Assembly: GCA_002293525.1 (NCBI GenBank)
Contig: DBDJ01000035.1
Span: 1 to 44,593, forward strand
Length of the DNA: 44,593 nt
Reading direction: 5' to 3'
DNA from: Lachnospiraceae bacterium UBA935
Lineage (GTDB): Bacteria; Bacillota; Clostridia; Lachnospirales; Lachnospiraceae
This document shows positions 33,570-41,871 of the stretch, one piece after another. Position 1 is the first letter of the stretch. Every line of letters starts with the position of its first letter. The notes under the pieces are model-generated. The model made no database searches, was not told the DNA's origin, and saw only the letters and a program-made list of their open reading frames with translations. Made by a program: the position numbers and the translations under genes.

Positions 33570-36004
33570 TGAACTATGTTCAGGCTCCGATATCGCTGGC
33601 ACCGCAGGATCTGTTGTGTGCCGAAGCGCTTTTTAGTGTGGCCAACGGCTATATCGGACTGCGGGCGGCCTTTGAAGAAGGATACCCGGAGGATATTCCT
33701 TCCGTGCGCGGTCTATATGCCAACGGCTTCTACGACATCGTCGATATGAAACAGGCCGAGCCGCTGCACGGGCTGATTGATAAAAAACAGACCATCGTCA
33801 ATCTTGCTGACGTCCAGGGCATTGAGCTGTCAGCAGAGGGCCGCCGTTTTTCTATGTTTGAAGGCGGGATAAGTGGCGACAGGCGGGAGCTTGATTTTGA
33901 TGCCGGGACATACAGCCGGAGCATGAGCTGGGAGGCCGGGAACGGCTGTGAGCTGGATATCACCGTGAAACGGCTGGCCAGCTTCAACCATCCCTCCATG
34001 ATGGTGATTGACTATCAGGTAACCGCCAGGAACCGGCCGGTTGCACTTTCTTTTATCTCCCGACACGAGGGTGACGTGCGTAACTACTGCGATCCGGATG
34101 ATCCGCGGCTGGCCTCTCATAGCGTACAGAACCTGCTGGTTGAGGAAGTCAAAAAAGTGACCCGTCTGGTCAGTTCCCGAGACTGTGGTGGTTCCGGTCT
34201 GAGTTCCCGAGACTGCGCTGGTTCCGGTCTGAGTTCCCGAGACTGCGCCGCCTCCGGTCTGAATTCCCGTGATTCCGGCGGTTCTGATCCGGCGGTTTCC
34301 TGCGTCACATCCCGCACGTCCCGGTCCGGACTGGCGGTATGTACGGCGGTCAGCCATACCGTGATCGTTGCTGAGCAAAGCGAGGACAGGAATGGCAGCG
34401 AAAACAAAAGCGATAATAAAAGCGAAAATAAAAGCGAAAATAAAAGCCATGCAGAGGCGGTAGTTCACAGCTGTGAAACCACCGTCACCGGCGCAATTCA
34501 TAGTATTAATCTGAATGCTCTGCCGGGGCAGGCAGTCCGTGTGATTAAGTGGGTTGCCGTGTGTGACAGTCAGCGTCATGGCGCGGACTTTGCCGCCGCT
34601 GCGGTCGCGGAGCTGAATCAGGCCATGGAGGCCGGGATTGACCGTCTGTATGCCGAACAGGCTGAATATGTCAAGCGTTTCTGGGATCATGCCGCCGTGA
34701 CGGTCGATGATGGCAGCGACAGCCAGAGAATCAGCCAGGCCATGCGCTACAATCTGTTTACCTTGCTGCAAAGTGCCAGTCGGGACAGCTATGCTAATGT
34801 GGCGGCTAAGGGGCTGTCCGGCGAGGGTTATGAAGGACACTATTTCTGGGATACGGAGATGTACATCCAGCCGGTTTTCCTGCTGACTCAGCCGGAACTC
34901 TGTAAGAACCTGATTGCTTTCCGCTACCGTACATTGGCTCAGGCCAGGGATAATGCCCGGGCATTGGGACACCGCCAGGGTGCTCTCTATCCCTGGCGCA
35001 CGATCAACGGCGAAGAATGTAGCGGCTACTATGTATCCGGGACTGCGGCCTACCATATTAACGGTGCCGTTGCCCATGCTGTGGAACAGCATTGGCTGGC
35101 TACAGGCGATGATGATTTTCTGGTAGCCATGGGAGCGGAGATCGTTCTGGAGATTGCCCGGCTATGGCTGGATGTCGGTCATTTTTCCGGCGGTGAGTTC
35201 CGGATTCACAGTGTAACCGGACCAGATGAATACACCTGTATGGTGGATAACAATTATTATACCAATGCCTTGGCGAAGAAGAATCTGCACTTTGCGGTCC
35301 GTGCCGCCGCGATCATCGGCAGTGAGCATAGTCGGCGCTTAGGGTTCACGGCTGCCGATCTGGACGGCTTTATCACAGCGGCGGCGGCAATGCGTCTTCC
35401 TTATGATGAAGGGCTGGGGATTCATGCCCAGGACGACAGCTTCTTATCGAAACCCCGCTTCGACCTTGCCGCTACGCCTCCGGAAAAACATCCGCTGCTG
35501 CTGCATTATCACCCGCTCACACTTTATCGTCATCAGGTATGTAAGCAGGCCGACACGGTGATGGCTTATTTTGTCTGTAGTATGATACCTGACAGCATTA
35601 TGAAGCGCTCCTTTGCTTATTATGAAGACATTACCACTCACGATTCCTCGCTTTCGCGCTGTATGTTCAGCATCGTGGCAGCGATGCTGGGCGATGCCGA
35701 AAAAGCAGCTGCTTATTTGACCGAAACAGTCGGCTTGGATCTGAACGACAGCCACGGTAATACCAAGGACGGTATTCATACCGCCAATATGGGGGGGAGC
35801 TATATGGCGCTGATCTATGGCTTGGCCGGCCTGCGGTTTACAGAAGCGGGCATCAGCCTGCGTCCGCTGCTGCCGGAAGGCTGGCAGGGATATTCGTTCC
35901 GCTTTCGGTACCGCAGCGCCCTGACGGAAGTGTCAGTTGATCGGAGCGGCTGTCATTATCGCGTTCTGGAGGGGAGTGCTGATATTGTCATTTTATCGTA
36001 CTGA
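33569..36004 (+). CDS. Glycoside hydrolase family 65 phosphorylase with repetitive insertions
   Basis: The product is 811 aa. An N-terminal beta-sandwich is followed by an (alpha/alpha)6 barrel. GHYFWDTEMYIQPVFLLTQP, the general acid Glu554 in TGPDEYT, HQVCKQADTVM (phosphate/substrate site) and DGIHTANMGGSYMAL are all GH65 hallmarks. Members phosphorolyse alpha-glucosides such as maltose, trehalose, kojibiose or nigerose; the specificity is not clear from sequence. The N-terminal domain is interrupted after KKVTRLV by about 50 residues of SSRDCxGSGL repeats and again by four SENK units. Normal family sequence (SGLAVCTAVSHTV) lies between them. No beta-phosphoglucomutase gene follows. Confidence 0.9.
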   Translation: MNYVQAPISLAPQDLLCAEALFSVANGYIGLRAAFEEGYPEDIPSVRGLYANGFYDIVDMKQAEPLHGLIDKKQTIVNLADVQGIELSAEGRRFSMFEGGISGDRRELDFDAGTYSRSMSWEAGNGCELDITVKRLASFNHPSMMVIDYQVTARNRPVALSFISRHEGDVRNYCDPDDPRLASHSVQNLLVEEVKKVTRLVSSRDCGGSGLSSRDCAGSGLSSRDCAASGLNSRDSGGSDPAVSCVTSRTSRSGLAVCTAVSHTVIVAEQSEDRNGSENKSDNKSENKSENKSHAEAVVHSCETTVTGAIHSINLNALPGQAVRVIKWVAVCDSQRHGADFAAAAVAELNQAMEAGIDRLYAEQAEYVKRFWDHAAVTVDDGSDSQRISQAMRYNLFTLLQSASRDSYANVAAKGLSGEGYEGHYFWDTEMYIQPVFLLTQPELCKNLIAFRYRTLAQARDNARALGHRQGALYPWRTINGEECSGYYVSGTAAYHINGAVAHAVEQHWLATGDDDFLVAMGAEIVLEIARLWLDVGHFSGGEFRIHSVTGPDEYTCMVDNNYYTNALAKKNLHFAVRAAAIIGSEHSRRLGFTAADLDGFITAAAAMRLPYDEGLGIHAQDDSFLSKPRFDLAATPPEKHPLLLHYHPLTLYRHQVCKQADTVMAYFVCSMIPDSIMKRSFAYYEDITTHDSSLSRCMFSIVAAMLGDAEKAAAYLTETVGLDLNDSHGNTKDGIHTANMGGSYMALIYGLAGLRFTEAGISLRPLLPEGWQGYSFRFRYRSALTEVSVDRSGCHYRVLEGSADIVILSY
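34171..34290 (+). repeat. 30-bp tandem repeat inside the GH65 gene, 4 units
   Basis: Four 30-bp units encode SSRDCGGSGL-type decapeptides, in frame. Units 1 to 3 differ by a few bases; unit 4 is more diverged. They sit in a surface loop of the N-terminal beta-sandwich domain. Confidence 0.9.
34397..34444 (+). repeat. 12-bp tandem repeat inside the GH65 gene, 4 units
   Basis: Four AGCGAAAATAAA-like units encode SENK/SDNK. The low-complexity, charged, in-frame insertion lies 40 residues after the 30-bp repeat array. Confidence 0.9.
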
Positions 36005-36140
36005 CTTAAGACCGTAGTTTAAACAAAATATCTGTCGATTAGCGCAAAAGTTTAGTGACTATTATGACTGCATGGAGAAGTTTGTCCGCGGGGTTAACCT
36101 GTGAAAAAGGGGCTACTATAAATTATGACCCCAATGCAAC

Positions 36141-36260
36141 CTATGCGGCCGGTGACACGCGGGTTTGTTGAATGATCTCTCCGCCTTGCTCCAATATCGC
36201 TGTCTGCCGTGCCGCTTCATATTCGATTGTGCGCCCGATGGCTTTAAAAGAGTTCAAAAC
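36141..36260 (-). pseudogene. gatB-like gene fragment
   Basis: The minus strand encodes VLNSFKAIGRTIEYEAARQT, then AILEQGGEIIQQTR, then VSPAA and a stop. This matches the KNLNSFKAVERALEYE...LEEGGEVVQETR block in the middle of aspartyl/glutamyl-tRNA amidotransferase subunit B. Only about 35 codons survive; upstream the frame meets a TAG and the lipoprotein 3' end. It is an isolated fragment from a recombination or decayed duplication. Confidence 0.75.
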
Positions 36261-37489
36261 ATGCTAGTGTCGGCAATCCTTGCCGTTTCGAATATATGTT
36301 CAGCCAGTTCGGCACCTGTGGTAACTCGATAGTCTGCGGCAAAAACCATATAGGTATGGAAACCCTTCTGGAACAGAAAAAAAGTTACATCTATTTCTAA
36401 TTCCTCGTATGTCACCTTACCAGTGCACTTCAAGGCAAATTCACTATTACTGTCTGTTATGCGTGTGACTTCGATATCTGTCACTCCTTCCATTATCTCG
36501 CTCAACTTCGCTTCCGCTACAGCATTTATCTCTTCTTCGGGATATGTGTCTATCGTTTCCGGAGAACTTCTTATAATCAGAACAGACGAGTTCCCCCACC
36601 CTGCATAATGCTTATATGTTTCAACATCGACTTTTTCCCAGTCATTCGGAATTTCAACTACCAGCCCCGCTATAGTAATCGTATTTCCCACTGTCTCGGA
36701 TTTATAACAATCCAGTTTCTGCGAAGCGGCGATGGGATCCCATTCAATAGGAAAGCCATAGAATGCTTCCAGTTCCTGAATCAATGCTTCCGTCTGTTCG
36801 GTCGCCGCCTCGGCATGAACAGAGATTTGAATCACGACAGTTGCTGAGGGCGACAGTTTTTTTATGAAATAAGTATTATATCGGACATAATATTCATTAC
36901 TGCTTTCATCGTATTCAAGGTATGAAGCGGCAGCGCTGTATGCAGATTCGCCGGCTTCTTTCACGGCAGTTTGCTCCAGTGCTTCATAGGAGGAATTATA
37001 ACTGACGGTTAACTTCAATGAATTTAAGATATATTCCAGATTTTGCTTGGCCGTGTTATTGTTGTGATCATATGGCAGTTCAATGCCGTTCAGGCTTACC
37101 CGAAACTCTGCCCCCATAGCGTTGGAAGTTATGAAATTCCCGCCTTGATCCGTGTTATCTGAAAGTGGCACATATATCACAAGTCCCTCGTTGGTCAGAT
37201 CCGCTGTTTCTTCATTTTTCTCCGCCTCGATCATTAGTTCATCCGCATACAGATAGGTAAATCCGTCATAATCGGCGTTGCCATCGCCCATAACCGGGAT
37301 GGTGCCCGACGGTTCCTCTTCCTCACCGAAAATATTTCCTTCCGTATCCCTTATTTCTTCGGCAGTAGCCTTTTCGGTAAGACGTGGTAATATTTCTTCT
37401 TGAACATCATCCTTCCAGCCGCACCCACTCAATGAGAAAACAGTGACCATGACCAAGATCAGTAACCAGGCAAACCATTTATGTCTCAT
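36254..37489 (-). CDS. Putative lipoprotein of unknown function
   Basis: The product is 411 aa. ATG 37489 follows AAGGAGGAGAATTTT; a longer ORF from 37546 has no RBS. The signal MRHKWFAWLLILVMVTVFSL leads to lipobox LSGC (Cys23). An acidic linker follows. Two alpha/beta-looking domains come next; the last 130 residues (ITIAGLVVEIPNDWEKVDVE, then AELAEHIFETARI) resemble PsbP/DUF1795-type folds that bind nothing known. I do not recognise a named family. It is monocistronic. Confidence 0.75.
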   Translation of the reverse strand: MRHKWFAWLLILVMVTVFSLSGCGWKDDVQEEILPRLTEKATAEEIRDTEGNIFGEEEEPSGTIPVMGDGNADYDGFTYLYADELMIEAEKNEETADLTNEGLVIYVPLSDNTDQGGNFITSNAMGAEFRVSLNGIELPYDHNNNTAKQNLEYILNSLKLTVSYNSSYEALEQTAVKEAGESAYSAAASYLEYDESSNEYYVRYNTYFIKKLSPSATVVIQISVHAEAATEQTEALIQELEAFYGFPIEWDPIAASQKLDCYKSETVGNTITIAGLVVEIPNDWEKVDVETYKHYAGWGNSSVLIIRSSPETIDTYPEEEINAVAEAKLSEIMEGVTDIEVTRITDSNSEFALKCTGKVTYEELEIDVTFFLFQKGFHTYMVFAADYRVTTGAELAEHIFETARIADTSMF

Positions 37490-37816
37490 AAAATTCTCCT
37501 CCTTATGATACAAGGCAGTGTCGGTTTTTTCGACCCGTTTGTTCATAGCTTACTTGTCACTACCTGATACAATATCATATCATAATTTTAACATTTTTTG
37601 TAAATTTTTCATCAATTCATTTATGAATTCATTTATGAACCATTCATTTTTGAAGACCAAGTCAATCAGGCAAATGGTGGACTGGAGCAAAATTCTGGGC
37701 AGTAATGCGGTCTGGGAGCTTGTTTTCCATGATTAGCTGTGCTACGATACATTCAGAACGGATATCAGATGTCAATCGTAAATTATGAATCATATCAAGT
37801 ATACATGGGAGCTCGT
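37490..37816. other. Intergenic region without an intact gene
   Basis: AT-rich divergent spacer. A 12-bp direct duplication of AATTCATTTATG occurs at 37615-37640. A TATGAT element on the minus strand near 37575 may be the -10 of the lipoprotein. An open frame to 37736 ends in a plausible-looking SIRQMVDWSKILGSNAVWEL, perhaps a coding remnant, but it has no usable start. Confidence 0.4.
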
Positions 37817-38227
37817 ATGAAAAAACGTCATTTGATAATAATCATAGCGGCTGTATGCTGCGGTGTGTTTGTTAATGTGTTTGTTATTTTAGCTACTGTA
37901 ACAATCTTCCTGAGCAGTCAGATATACAATGTGCATCAGGCAATCATAGAAACATCACACAGTTATGAACCGATGACGATGAATTCGAAGGATGGGAGTT
38001 ACATACTGCAAACCGAAAGATATGAAGATGAATCCGGTGTGTATGCAAGCTTTATCATCATGACGCAGGATACCCGAAATATTGTATTTGAATGTCCTGA
38101 CAGGTACCGGACCATGGACTTGAAAGGAATCTATTGGGGTGACGAAGAGTACAGCGTTGTTGTCGAGTCAGGAGATGTCGGAACAATAATATACCGATAT
38201 CAGGATAATTCTTGGGAAGTTTCGTGA
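37817..38227 (+). CDS. Small membrane-anchored protein of unknown function
   Basis: The product is 136 aa from ATG 37817, with a weak GGGAG 6 nt upstream. Longer in-frame starts exist but have no RBS. KKRHLIIII followed by a hydrophobic stretch to about residue 32 is a single transmembrane helix. The rest is a small extracytoplasmic domain with alternating beta strands (SYILQTERYEDESGVYASFI, EEYSVVVESG, IIYRYQDNSWEVS). No family recognised. Confidence 0.6.
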   Translation: MKKRHLIIIIAAVCCGVFVNVFVILATVTIFLSSQIYNVHQAIIETSHSYEPMTMNSKDGSYILQTERYEDESGVYASFIIMTQDTRNIVFECPDRYRTMDLKGIYWGDEEYSVVVESGDVGTIIYRYQDNSWEVS

Positions 38228-38411
38228 CCCTAAGGGCTTCACTGTAGCTTCCGTGTTATCACGGAGGGCTGCGTTTGCGGCAGCAAAGATCACATTGCTG
38301 GATTCCATCAAGACACTGTATGAAAGCATGAAAGATATAAAGATCTATCTTGAATACAAACCGCAAATGTGTTGTCCAGAGGGAAGTTCCTATTGCCCAT
38401 GTATTTACTGA
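38226..38411 (+). pseudogene. TIM-barrel sugar isomerase/epimerase fragment
   Basis: An open frame without a start reads FAAAKITLLDSIKTLYESMK and then DIKIYLEYKP before becoming Cys-rich and ending at TGA 38411. The LEYKP strand after a long helix is the pattern of xylose-isomerase-like TIM barrels that act on sugars (IKIALEYKPREPR type). Only about 45 codons remain. It is probably a relic of a lost sugar-metabolism gene. Confidence 0.5.
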
Positions 38412-38435
38412 GAACGTCGGACATCTGGATTTGTT

Positions 38436-39215
38436 TTATACCGGCCGCACCGCAATCCCGTTTTCAGCCAGATATTCTTTGAGCCGGCTGACCGAATAGT
38501 TGTGCTCCATGCGGGGCGAGTACAGCATGCTGCTGATAATCGCGGCCTGGGTCTGTGTTTCGGTAAACAGGGTTTTCAGATGTACCGGCGCTCCCGCGCC
38601 ACCGGAAGCGATGAGCGGAACTGAGACGGCGGATTCCGCCAGTTTCATCAGCGCAATATCATATCCGGAGAGCGTACCGTCGTTATCGATGCTGTTTAAA
38701 CAGATTTCTCCCGCACCCAGTTCCTGGCCGCGTCGGATCCATTCGATGGCATCCATGCCGGTCGCCAGTCTGGCCCCGTCGATATAGACCTCATATCCGC
38801 TCGGCATAGTCTCGATCCGTTTGACCTGGGTGGACAGCACCACGCATTGCGAGCCGAAGGCTTTCGCGCCGTCGGTGATGAGCTGCGGATTCCGGACTGC
38901 CATGGAGTCCACGCTGATTTTTTCGGCTCCGGCTTTCAGGGCTTCATACATGGAACTTAAGTCCTTGATTCCCCCGCCTACAGTAAAGGGAATGAAAACA
39001 GCGCGGGCAACTTTCTTGACCGTCTCAATGTCGATAGGGCGCTTTTCCGCGCTGGCCGTGACATCGTAGAAGATCAGTTCGTCGATTTCGGCTTCGTACA
39101 TCGACACCGCCAGCTCTTCGGCGGGCGCGACGTCGATATTGTCCTGAAAACGGACCGCTTTGGTCACCCTTCCATTGATAATATCAAAACAGGCAATGAG
39201 TCGTTTGGTCAGCAT
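38436..39215 (-). CDS. HisF-like cyclase subunit, catalytic Asp130 replaced by Gln
   Basis: The product is 259 aa and aligns with HisF end to end without gaps through residue 133. Asp11 (ACFDI), Lys19 and the ammonia-gate residues Arg5, Glu46 and Lys99 are kept, as is the phosphate-site IASGGAG. The second catalytic acid is lost: GSQCVVLSTQVKR has Gln130 where HisF has Asp in AIDAKR. Loop 1, normally NxRDxGDP, reads FQDNIDVAPA, and the C-terminal AASVFHF strand reads ISSMLYSP. Normal imidazole-glycerol-phosphate synthesis is therefore doubtful. No other his genes are near. It lies 12 nt after the HisH-like gene, last in the purC operon. Confidence 0.85.
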   Translation of the reverse strand: MLTKRLIACFDIINGRVTKAVRFQDNIDVAPAEELAVSMYEAEIDELIFYDVTASAEKRPIDIETVKKVARAVFIPFTVGGGIKDLSSMYEALKAGAEKISVDSMAVRNPQLITDGAKAFGSQCVVLSTQVKRIETMPSGYEVYIDGARLATGMDAIEWIRRGQELGAGEICLNSIDNDGTLSGYDIALMKLAESAVSVPLIASGGAGAPVHLKTLFTETQTQAAIISSMLYSPRMEHNYSVSRLKEYLAENGIAVRPV

Positions 39216-39227
39216 AAGTGATTTTCC

Positions 39228-39833
39228 TTAGAGTTGTAAAATACTGTTTAACAAGGCAAGCCCCGCTTCGCCGCTTTTTTCAGCATGAAACTGGGTGCCG
39301 TAAATATTATCTTGGCGGACGGCGGCCGTGAACAACCCGCAGTAATCCGCTTGACCCCATAGATTGGCCTGATTGTCCGGCACCGCATGATAAGAGTTGA
39401 CAAAATAAAAATAATCATCCTTTATCGGGTAAGATGTCGGTGCGACAAAGTGCACCTGATTCCATCCCATCTGCGGCACCCGGACTTGTCCGGCATCGAA
39501 CCTGACCACTCGCCCCGGCAGCCAGCCAAGGCAGTCAGTATCTTCCTCCTCACTATAATCAAACAAAATCTGCATGCCGACACAGATGCCAAGGAAAAAG
39601 ACGTTCCGGTTTATCACAGCCTCTTCCAGTGATGAGAGCAGCCCCATTTCGCGGAGTGATGCCATCGTGGCCTTGGCGCTCCCCACGCCCGGCAGGATAA
39701 TATGGGTGGCATGATCCAGATCCGCCGGATGGCGGGCAAATTCGGCTTTGCGCCCCAGTCTTTCAAGGGCGTGCATGACGCTCGGGGCGTTTCCGGCTTT
39801 ATAGTCAATGATTTTTATTCCGTCAGTTTTCAT
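39228..39833 (-). CDS. HisH-like glutamine amidotransferase subunit
   Basis: The product is 201 aa from ATG 39833, overlapping the ANTAR gene by 11 nt. A class I glutaminase: Cys84 in LGICVGMQ, His183 and Glu185 in QFHAEKSG, so the triad is intact. LPGVGS and VPQMGWNQVHF are present, but the last differs from the HisH consensus PHMGWN (Gln121 for His), and YFVNSY replaces YFVHSY. It should release ammonia from glutamine and pass it to the HisF-like barrel. Pairing with an altered HisF suggests a changed acceptor. Confidence 0.88.
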   Translation of the reverse strand: MKTDGIKIIDYKAGNAPSVMHALERLGRKAEFARHPADLDHATHIILPGVGSAKATMASLREMGLLSSLEEAVINRNVFFLGICVGMQILFDYSEEEDTDCLGWLPGRVVRFDAGQVRVPQMGWNQVHFVAPTSYPIKDDYFYFVNSYHAVPDNQANLWGQADYCGLFTAAVRQDNIYGTQFHAEKSGEAGLALLNSILQL

Positions 39834-40392
39834 AGAACCCGATGATCCCTTCCGCAATGGCTCTTTTGGTAGAACGCATATCCATTGCCTGTTTTTCGAT
39901 ATAGCGGTGCGCCTCGCTCTCGCTCAGGTTCATATAGGATATCAGGATGTATTTGGCGCGGTCTACGAGGCGGATGTCCTCAATCTTTTGTTTCAGCTGG
40001 GTATTTTCCGTCTGTACTTTTTGGATCCGGTTCCTTGTTGACCTGGCCAGGGCGAGGGCTGACCAAAAGACTGCTTTATTGATCGGTTTGGAAACGGTGA
40101 GGACGCCATCCTCCTCGCAGATGGCGGTCATGGCTTCAAAAAACTCGCTTTTCACGAGCAGGATAACCTGCGAAATCCCTTTTGAGGCAATGGTGCGTGA
40201 AAGACTTTCGCCGCTTTCGTCGCACAGCGGTGCGTTGATGATGATCAGATCGAAATCCTTTTCCAGGAGCAGTCTTCTTGCTTCGCCGCCGGAGCGGATG
40301 ACGGTGATCTGACAGAGGGAAGCGGAGCTCAACATACCGGAAATCAGGTCACTGCCTTTTTCCGAGCTTGCTATAAGTAAAATGTTTTCCAT
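39823..40392 (-). CDS. ANTAR-domain antitermination regulator with pseudo-receiver
   Basis: The product is 189 aa from ATG 40392, after GGCGGTGAT. The N-terminal receiver-like domain lacks the phosphoacceptor: position 53 is Asn (IIINAPLCDESGES) and the acidic pair after strand 1 is absent. A coiled coil (NRIQKVQTENTQLKQKIEDI) joins it to a C-terminal ANTAR domain (VDRAKYILISYMNLSESEAH, MDMRSTKRAIAEGII). ANTAR proteins bind paired RNA hairpins and prevent termination. The arrangement resembles the nitR/glnA pair of Clostridium, so regulation of glnA by nitrogen status is the natural guess. Confidence 0.92.
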   Translation of the reverse strand: MENILLIASSEKGSDLISGMLSSASLCQITVIRSGGEARRLLLEKDFDLIIINAPLCDESGESLSRTIASKGISQVILLVKSEFFEAMTAICEEDGVLTVSKPINKAVFWSALALARSTRNRIQKVQTENTQLKQKIEDIRLVDRAKYILISYMNLSESEAHRYIEKQAMDMRSTKRAIAEGIIGFYEN

Positions 40393-40510
40393 CACATCAC
40401 CGCCTTTCCATACCGTCATTAATAAATCCATCACAATTTACAAATCCATTTTTATTTATCCATTATTAATCCATCGTTATTTCAACATCCTTCATTATTT
40501 ATAAAACCGT

Positions 40511-40529
40511 GGCATCCTTAGATGATGCC
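40511..40529 (-). terminator. Hairpin overlapping the glnA stop codon
   Basis: On the minus strand GGCATC pairs with GATGCC around a 7-nt loop (ATCTAAG) that contains the TAA of glnA. ACGGTTTTAT follows. As a terminator between glnA and the ANTAR gene it is a plausible antitermination target. The 7-nt loop differs from the usual ANTAR hexaloop. Confidence 0.5.
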
Positions 40530-41837
40530 GAAATATCTTTGCCGGCAGAACACCGTTTTATTGTTTAGCGCCGCAAAGTCCGCGGCTTCCTTTTTTTTGC
40601 TGGCGAGGTATTTTATCAGCAGTTCATCACCGACAACGCTTTTTATGAAGCTGCTGTTTTCCGCCAGCCGGATCGCTTCCTCGAGATTTCGGGGCAGCGG
40701 CGTGAGTGTCTGAAGCACGGCCTCATCGGCGGTATACAAGTCTTCGTCCAGCGCCGGCGGCAGGGTCATGTTATTTTCTATTCCGGCGGTTCCGGCGGCG
40801 ATGATCAGTGCAAAAGCAAGATAAGGATTCATCGACGGGTCGGGGGAACGCAGCTCCATCCGGACTTTTTCGCCGGAGGCGGCCGGGATGCGGATGAGCT
40901 GTGAGCGATTCTGATGAGACCAAGAAACATAGCCGGGGGCTTCAAACTGGCCGAGCCGTTCGTAGGAATTGATAAGCGGATTCAAGAAGATCGTGATCTC
41001 CGGTATTTTTGCCAGGATGCCGGCGATAAAACTTTCGGCGATGCCCGAATGTCCCTCTGCCGTGTTCTTGAAAATATTCAGTCCGTTTTTGCTCAGGGAC
41101 AGATTGACATGCATGCCGCTGCCAGGACAATCCGTGATGGGTTTGGGCATAAAGGAGGCAAAGCAACCGTTGCGGGCGGCAATCTCCCGGACGACGGTCT
41201 TAAGCGTCTGCAGATTATCGGCGCTGGTCAGGGCATCGCTGAAGCGGAAATCGATTTCATTCTGTCCCGGTCCTTGTTCATGGTGTGAGGTTTCCGGTTT
41301 GATACCCATTTCTTCCAGGGTTAGGCAGATTTCCCGGCGGATGTCGCCGCCACGGTCAAGCGGCAGGATGTCCAGGTAGCCGCCATGATCGAGCGGCTTG
41401 TCGGTGGGATCCCCGTTTTCATCGGTCTTAAAGAGGAAAAATTCACATTCCGGCCCGATCTTACAGACATAGCCCAGTTTGCCGCAGCGGTCGGCGGTCT
41501 GCTTCAGGATGTTGCGGCTGTCATGCGCATAGAAGGAACCGTCGGGGTTTTTAATGTCGCAGTAAAAGCGGACGACCCGGCCCGGCCCCGGCCGCCAGGG
41601 GAGCACCGTCAGCGTTGCGGGATCCGGAAACAGGAGCAGGTCGGACTGCTTGACGTCTTTAAACCCGTGAACGGCATGGGCATCGAAAGACACGCCGTTT
41701 TCCAAAGCCGATTCCAGTTCATCCGCCATAAGCGAGATGCTTTTCTGCGTCCCGAACAGATCGCAGAAGTTAAGCCGGATAAACTTGACGTCGTTTTCCT
41801 TGACAAATTCCAATACTTCGTTGGCGGTATTGTTCAT
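40518..41837 (-). CDS. glnA: Glutamine synthetase, type I
   Basis: The product is 439 aa, typical of GSI-alpha: no adenylylation loop. Metal and substrate motifs are GPECEFFLF, HHEQGPGQNEIDFRF, GSGMHVNLSLSKNG and MELRSPDPSMNPYLAFALII. It makes glutamine from glutamate and ammonia. Its product is the nitrogen donor for the HisH-like glutaminase two genes downstream. RBS GGAGGAAAACAGTT. The leader between purB and glnA carries 14-bp tandem repeats. Confidence 0.96.
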   Translation of the reverse strand: MNNTANEVLEFVKENDVKFIRLNFCDLFGTQKSISLMADELESALENGVSFDAHAVHGFKDVKQSDLLLFPDPATLTVLPWRPGPGRVVRFYCDIKNPDGSFYAHDSRNILKQTADRCGKLGYVCKIGPECEFFLFKTDENGDPTDKPLDHGGYLDILPLDRGGDIRREICLTLEEMGIKPETSHHEQGPGQNEIDFRFSDALTSADNLQTLKTVVREIAARNGCFASFMPKPITDCPGSGMHVNLSLSKNGLNIFKNTAEGHSGIAESFIAGILAKIPEITIFLNPLINSYERLGQFEAPGYVSWSHQNRSQLIRIPAASGEKVRMELRSPDPSMNPYLAFALIIAAGTAGIENNMTLPPALDEDLYTADEAVLQTLTPLPRNLEEAIRLAENSSFIKSVVGDELLIKYLASKKKEAADFAALNNKTVFCRQRYFGII

Positions 41838-41871
41838 AACTGTTTTCCTCCGTTGCTGAGCTACTGAGCTA

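Noticed and set aside
33830..35092. 420-residue open frame antisense to the GH65 gene
   Set aside because: It is a shadow of the high-GC third positions and repeats in the real gene; it has no RBS or family similarity.
36061..36170. Plus-strand open pieces reading MEKFVRGVNL and YDPNATYAAGDTR
   Set aside because: They lie in two frames, are short and match no family that I recognise. Possible decayed coding sequence, but unsupported.
37518..37736. Possible 72-residue protein
   Set aside because: It begins antisense to the lipoprotein leader, has no ribosome binding site and an AT-rich low-complexity N-terminal half. Only its tail looks coding.
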